From Clostridium drakei (GTDB lineage Bacteria > Bacillota > Clostridia > Clostridiales > Clostridiaceae): 64,000 bases of DNA. The translations under genes were made by a program, and so were the position numbers. Shown here one piece after another: positions 59,789-64,000 of this stretch. The stretch spans positions 62,001 to 126,000 of the forward strand of contig NZ_JIBU02000005.1 in assembly GCF_000633595.2 (NCBI RefSeq), given 5' to 3'. Below the pieces are notes generated by a model that worked only from the letters and a program-made list of their open reading frames with translations, had not been told where the DNA came from and made no database searches. Position 1 is the stretch's first letter, and each line of letters starts with the position of its first letter.

Positions 59789-62700
59789 ATGAATAGGATA
59801 GTCACAAGAGTATTAACAGGTGCTGTATTTATGTTAATAGTTTTAATTACAGCTTTATCACCCACTTCAATTAGTGCAGCCGCAGGGTCGGTTACAAGAA
59901 TAGGAGAAGCTGACAAATATGCAACAGCAGCTAAGGCAGCTACAACAAATTGGAAAATTAGTGATAATATAATATTAGTTTCTGGTGAAGGGTATGCAGA
60001 TGCAATAAGTGTAATACCATTAGCTAAGAAATTAGATGCACCTGTACTTTTAACTGAAGCAGGAACATTAAATACATATACAGCAAATGCTATAAGTACA
60101 TTAAAAGCTAAAAACATATATGTTGTAGGGGGAAACACTTCAGTTTCACAAGCTATAAGAAGTGAATTAAAGAAGAACTATAACCTTATAGAATTAAATG
60201 GAGACAATAGATATGAAACAAATGTTTCTGTAGCACAAAAATTAGTTGAACTTGGAGTGGATGCGAGTAATGTAATGATGGTTGGTGGAGAAGGTTTTTC
60301 AGATGCTATTTCAGTGGCTCCAATAGCAGCCGCCAAAGGACAAATATTGCTGTTAGGAAACAATAAATCCAATTTAATGAAGTCAGTTCTTAATTTTATA
60401 AGCAATAATAAATCAAAAATTACTGTAATAGGAACAAAAAGTGTTATAGATGACAAAACTTTAAATTCTTTTAGTGGAACAAGAATTGATGGTGGACAAA
60501 ATAGATTTTATACTAATTTGAAAGTTTTAAAATTATTTAAGGATAGTATTAAAGTGGATAAATTATATGTAGCAAATGCAAGTGGTGATGAATATACAGA
60601 TGCATTAGTAGCTTCTTCTTTAGCAGGAAGAACATCATCTCCATTAGTATTAATAGATGAACAAGGAATATCAGCAACAACTAATGCTATGGCATATATT
60701 AAGACTTCTGCAGCTAAAAAAACTGAGTTAACTGTTATAGGTGGAATAAATACTATTTCAGAATCAACATTAAATGATATAAATAAAGCATTAAGTGATT
60801 GTGAAGCTCCAACAGGGGAGCTTACAGTTCAGTCAATAGAAGCAGTTAGCCTTAACCAGATAGAAGTTCATTTTAATACGAAAGTTGATAAGGATTCTTC
60901 TAAAAATGTAACAAATTATAAGATAGATGGAGCTCAATTGACATTTGCAGATGATTATGGAAAAGCAATAGATGAAAATAGTGCAGTGGCAACAACACTT
61001 GATAACAATACAGTTTTAATAACCTTAGCAAAACCAAGAAAACAACTTGATAATATAAAAATTTCAGTGAATAAAGGAATATTGACCTTAGATAAGAAAA
61101 ATTATATAGATGGTTTTCAGCAGAAGGTAATGTTTTCTAATATTATACCTCCTACACTGAAATCGGTAACAGTACGAGGAAATAATCAAGTAATTGTGGA
61201 GTTTTCGAAAGCAGTCAATATGAAGAATGTTAATAGTGTAAAAAACAAATTTAAAATAGATGGATTGAATATTGGAAGTTACGGAATGAACAATGATTCA
61301 AATTTGACTAAGATTAAGAAACCCATGATAATGGGAGAAAAAAATTGGTCAGAAAAAATTGTGTTTTATTTCGATTCACCCCTTAAAAGTGGAAAGCATA
61401 CTTTGGAAGTTTTAGATGGAGATGAAGATTTGTTAAAAGATGCTGCTGGATTTATTGTGAAAAAAGAAAGTAAGGATTTTTCAATAGACAGTAATAATAC
61501 TATTCCATCAATTAAATCTATAAAAGAAGCTGAAAATGGAGAAGTGGATATTATCTTTGACAGACCAATGGACGCGAAAACAGCTAAGGATAAATCAAAC
61601 TATGAAATAAATGGTAAAAAAGTATCTGATATAGATGGAGCTAGCATAAGCATCTCCAGTGGAGGAAATCTAATAAAACTTAAATATATAACAGATGATA
61701 CAATTAAAATTGGTTCAAATATAGTTTATATAAGCAGCAATATTAAGGATGCTTATGGAAACAAATTGAATGATGATAAGAGAATAAGCTTTGAACATCC
61801 TAAAAATGAAATAAAACCAACTGTTACAAAGGTTACTGCAATTGATGGTGAAACTGTTCGTGTGCAATTTAATAAAATTGTTAATTATTCTTATGCTGCA
61901 AGCATATCAAATTATGAATTAAAAGACAGCAAAGGAATAGATATAACAGATCATATTGATAGAATATATAATTCCCAAAATGAGAACATTAAAAGAAATA
62001 CAGATGTTTATGACATTAAACTAAAAAAGATAAATCCGCAGGATTCCAAAGATGATTGGAAATTAACAGGGGCAAAATATAATATTACAATTAAGCATAT
62101 TATAGATACAGAAAATCCTTCAAATATGATGGAAGAATATACTGGTAGCTTAACAGGTACTGATGATACAGCACCAAATGTAATAGGAATATATTATAGG
62201 CAAAGTAAGTCTGAAAAAAAAGATGAAGTGGTTGTATATTTTAGCGAAGCTATGGACTCCAAAACTATTATTAATAAAGAAAATTATAAATTTATGAATG
62301 GAGAAGGAGTGAGTAAGTTATTACCACAAAATGCAAGCATAATACCAGGTGGGGATAACAAAAGTGTAACAATAGAATTTCCTTCAAGCTATAAGGTTAA
62401 AATAAATACTACAGAAAACAGTAATATTAACACTGGTATGAGCAATGATGTAATTAAAATACTAGTGTTCAATGTAAAGGATGAAGCTGGAAATTTATTA
62501 AATGGGACTTCATATTCAGATAGAATATGCATTAATACCTATGGGGCACAAGTAAAAGCTAAAACAATTAAGAGTTATTATGATGGAGATGATTTAAAGG
62601 CAGATATTCAATTTAACAGAAGTATAGAAAATTTAACTTCTAGTGATTTTACATTAGGAGGGATATCACCAACGTCTGCAAATTTTTCAGGGGATAAAGT

Positions 62701-63304
62701 AACACTTACATTTAATAATGGGTGTGCTGCTACGGATGATGAAAGAAAAGCAGTTCCAGTGATAAGCTTTGCTAATGGAAAAAGTAATAATAGTAAAAAC
62801 ACAACTAAAATAGATTTGATAAAAGCTCAAGGACAAAAAGCATATCTTGGAATAAGATCAGATGCTGAAACAATTGATGAAACTGGTGCACCTATAGCTA
62901 GTTTATCTGATAAGGAAGGTAACGATCAAAATACAATATATGATTATGAGACGGCTCCAGAAACTATTTCACGTTACTGGAGTGCATCAAGGGAGAAGAA
63001 TTTAGGAAAGGTTTATATTACATTTGATACAGTATTAGATGAAAACAGTGGTATAGATACAAATGATTTTATGTTTGTAGGCGATAATGGAAAAAATTTG
63101 AAAGCTGATTCAGCAAAAGTAAGCGGAAATACCATTATATTTACATTTAATAATGGAGCAGATTTTAATAACAGAATTGGAGTAAGAGTTAAGAGTACAT
63201 TGTCATCATCAATAAGAACTCAAAGAGATAATGCTGGAAATTATGCTAATTACGCACCATCGAATGATGATATAAATGAAAGAAGTGTAATTATAACATT
63301 TTAA
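59789..63304 (+). CDS. Secreted cell-wall-binding protein: three CW_binding_2 repeats plus Ig-like domains
   Basis: A 1171-aa surface protein. Signal peptide about 1-32 (ending S-A-A-A), then three CW_binding_2 repeats (about 35-335) with V-S-G-E-G-Y-A-D-A-I-S, V-G-G-E-G-F-S-D-A-I-S and A-S-G-D-E-Y-T-D-A-L-V. The rest (about 345-1171) is a chain of Ig-like or SbsC-type beta domains with recurring V-x-F-N/S-x-x-V/M and D-x-x-S-x-x-N-Y segments. CW_binding_2 repeats hold proteins non-covalently to the wall via anionic polymers. A B12 riboswitch controls it, an unusual link that suggests a role in capturing corrinoids or in a B12-linked surface process. RBS AAGGGGG. Confidence 0.9.
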   Translation: MNRIVTRVLTGAVFMLIVLITALSPTSISAAAGSVTRIGEADKYATAAKAATTNWKISDNIILVSGEGYADAISVIPLAKKLDAPVLLTEAGTLNTYTANAISTLKAKNIYVVGGNTSVSQAIRSELKKNYNLIELNGDNRYETNVSVAQKLVELGVDASNVMMVGGEGFSDAISVAPIAAAKGQILLLGNNKSNLMKSVLNFISNNKSKITVIGTKSVIDDKTLNSFSGTRIDGGQNRFYTNLKVLKLFKDSIKVDKLYVANASGDEYTDALVASSLAGRTSSPLVLIDEQGISATTNAMAYIKTSAAKKTELTVIGGINTISESTLNDINKALSDCEAPTGELTVQSIEAVSLNQIEVHFNTKVDKDSSKNVTNYKIDGAQLTFADDYGKAIDENSAVATTLDNNTVLITLAKPRKQLDNIKISVNKGILTLDKKNYIDGFQQKVMFSNIIPPTLKSVTVRGNNQVIVEFSKAVNMKNVNSVKNKFKIDGLNIGSYGMNNDSNLTKIKKPMIMGEKNWSEKIVFYFDSPLKSGKHTLEVLDGDEDLLKDAAGFIVKKESKDFSIDSNNTIPSIKSIKEAENGEVDIIFDRPMDAKTAKDKSNYEINGKKVSDIDGASISISSGGNLIKLKYITDDTIKIGSNIVYISSNIKDAYGNKLNDDKRISFEHPKNEIKPTVTKVTAIDGETVRVQFNKIVNYSYAASISNYELKDSKGIDITDHIDRIYNSQNENIKRNTDVYDIKLKKINPQDSKDDWKLTGAKYNITIKHIIDTENPSNMMEEYTGSLTGTDDTAPNVIGIYYRQSKSEKKDEVVVYFSEAMDSKTIINKENYKFMNGEGVSKLLPQNASIIPGGDNKSVTIEFPSSYKVKINTTENSNINTGMSNDVIKILVFNVKDEAGNLLNGTSYSDRICINTYGAQVKAKTIKSYYDGDDLKADIQFNRSIENLTSSDFTLGGISPTSANFSGDKVTLTFNNGCAATDDERKAVPVISFANGKSNNSKNTTKIDLIKAQGQKAYLGIRSDAETIDETGAPIASLSDKEGNDQNTIYDYETAPETISRYWSASREKNLGKVYITFDTVLDENSGIDTNDFMFVGDNGKNLKADSAKVSGNTIIFTFNNGADFNNRIGVRVKSTLSSSIRTQRDNAGNYANYAPSNDDINERSVIITF

Positions 63305-63335
63305 TAATAAAATTGAATGTGTAAAATACTATGTG

Positions 63336-63364
63336 TTGACTTTTTACAATTATAGCAATATACT
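63336..63364 (+). promoter_or_regulatory. Promoter of riboswitch 5 transcript
   Basis: TTGACT (63336-63341), 17-bp spacer, TATACT (63359-63364). Confidence 0.75.
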
Positions 63365-63402
63365 GAAATAAAGGAATGTTAAGTAAAATATTAAAACTAA
63401 AT

Positions 63403-63600
63403 AATAGTATTAGGTGCTGACATTTATTGAAAATGCAGTTAAAAGGGAAAGTGGAAGAACCACTGCAGCCCACCGCTACTGTGAGGATGATGAAACCTTA
63501 TTATGCCACTGGATAATTTATCTGGGAAGACAGGGGAGTAAAATGAATCCGAGCCAGGAAACCTGCCTGATATTTGTTGATTCTTTCGGAGGGAAAGATA
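63403..63600 (+). ncRNA. Cobalamin riboswitch 5
   Basis: GTTAAAAGGGAAAGTGGA, GCAGCCCACCGCTACTGTGA, TTATGCCACTGG, a CTGGGAAGA element and the B12-box variant GAGCCAGGAAACCTGCC (63551-63567; C for T in GTCAG). P1 is formed near AATATTAGG and CCTGATATT. It precedes the second wall-protein gene. Confidence 0.88.
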
Positions 63601-63650
63601 TATACAAAGGAACGTTATCTGTAATAGGTAATGTTTATCATGAATGCAGG

Positions 63651-63677
63651 TGGGCTCTTTCAGGAGTCCATTTTTTT
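63651..63677 (+). terminator. Riboswitch 5 terminator
   Basis: TGGGCTC (63651-63657) pairs with GAGTCCA (63664-63670, one G-T), followed by TTTTTTT. Confidence 0.75.
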
Positions 63678-63731
63678 ATGCAATTTTTACTTAATTTGTT
63701 AATAATGTAAATAAATAGAGAGGAGGCGGCT

Positions 63732-63752
63732 ATGAAAAATATAATAACTTAA
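63732..63752 (+). other. Six-codon mini-ORF with strong ribosome binding site
   Basis: GAGAGGAGG precedes ATG-AAA-AAT-ATA-ATA-ACT-TAA (M-K-N-I-I-T). It may be a leader peptide or the start of a lost gene. It ends 56 bp before the next start. Confidence 0.4.
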
Positions 63753-63808
63753 ATATTTTGTTAAAAATTAATACTATACTTGAAAAAACTTAATAAGGGG
63801 GGGACGGT

Positions 63809-64000
63809 ATGAAAAAAATATTTAGTAAAATAATACTGCTTCTATTTATGTTCAGTATTACTTTATCTAATATTGTTAACGTACATGCTAATGAAGCTAT
63901 AAGCAAAAGTAGAATTTTTGGAAATGACAGAGTTGAAACTTCTATAAAAATAAGTGAAAATGGATGGCAGAATGGTACAGATACAGCTATCATAGCTCAA
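63809..64000 (+). CDS. Second CW_binding_2 surface protein, 3' end cut by window edge
   Basis: The first 64 codons encode a signal peptide (ending N-V-H-A, about residue 27) followed by the start of a CW_binding_2 repeat (R-I-F-G-N-D-R-V-E-T-S-I-K-I-S). The start has AAGGGGGGG upstream. It lies behind riboswitch 5 and is probably a paralogue of the gene at 59789, although only its start is seen. The domain content beyond residue 64 is unknown. Confidence 0.85.
   Translation, partial: MKKIFSKIILLLFMFSITLSNIVNVHANEAISKSRIFGNDRVETSIKISENGWQNGTDTAIIAQ

Noticed and set aside
63414-63710. 98-codon frame spanning riboswitch 5 and its terminator
   Set aside because: The bases are explained by the riboswitch; the peptide has no recognisable features.

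Overview
The window is AT-rich DNA (roughly 30% GC by eye) from a Gram-positive anaerobe, most likely Clostridium sensu stricto. The evidence is strong AGGAGG-type ribosome binding sites, frequent TTG/GTG starts, U-tailed terminators, five full-length cobalamin riboswitches, CW_binding_2 surface proteins, many radical-SAM and Fe-S proteins, and PTS and MATE transporters. The species cannot be fixed from the sequence alone. No rRNA, tRNA, CRISPR array or intact transposase was seen.

Layout. 1-5.5 kb: small redox and metal genes (DUF134, C_GCAxxG_C_C, NifX-like, MarR+MATE, CcdA-TlpA fusion+HxlR) and a remnant of a cell-wall-binding protein. 5.7-11.4 kb: a His-Xaa-Ser (HXS) peptide-modification locus. 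It holds a MORN-repeat membrane protein, a substrate with five consecutive H-X-S triplets, HxsD, a second small HxsD-like protein, an A24 prepilin-peptidase-like protease, and the radical-SAM enzymes HxsC and HxsB. This is the most unusual gene set in the window. 11.4-15.7 kb: an ascorbate-type PTS operon with its PRD regulator. 16-18.8 kb: an AAA ATPase+HNH nuclease pair, a 31-aa holin-like type I toxin and a kinase-like protein (possible defence islet). 19-26.5 kb: MerR+MATE, hypotheticals, DUF1847, MocR, a Crp fragment, TraB/GumN, and short palindromic or MITE-like elements.

26.6-57.5 kb is dominated by import of a metal or small ligand. Operon 1 (methyltransferase, two permeases, binding protein, two ATPases, MATE) starts at a sigma-54 promoter with an upstream palindrome. 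Operon 2 is a paralogous NikABCDE-like set with a cobalamin riboswitch; a decayed copy of the operon 1 methyltransferase lies just upstream of it. It ends with an M14-type deacylase and a DMT permease. A radical-SAM/ArsS/AhpD-like cluster with PadR and a CobW GTPase follows. Operon 3 (a third Opp/Nik-type transporter, an ECF S component, a four-cluster ferredoxin, a methyltransferase and a FecBCD-type importer) again has a sigma-54 promoter and the same palindromic site. A further sigma-54 promoter seems to make only a short terminated RNA.

57.5-64 kb carries four complete cobalamin riboswitches plus a truncated one. They precede a protein of unknown function, a lone receiver domain, and two secreted CW_binding_2 proteins (the second cut by the window end). 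This suggests that surface proteins here answer to B12 supply. The trans-acting sigma-54 activator is not in the window.
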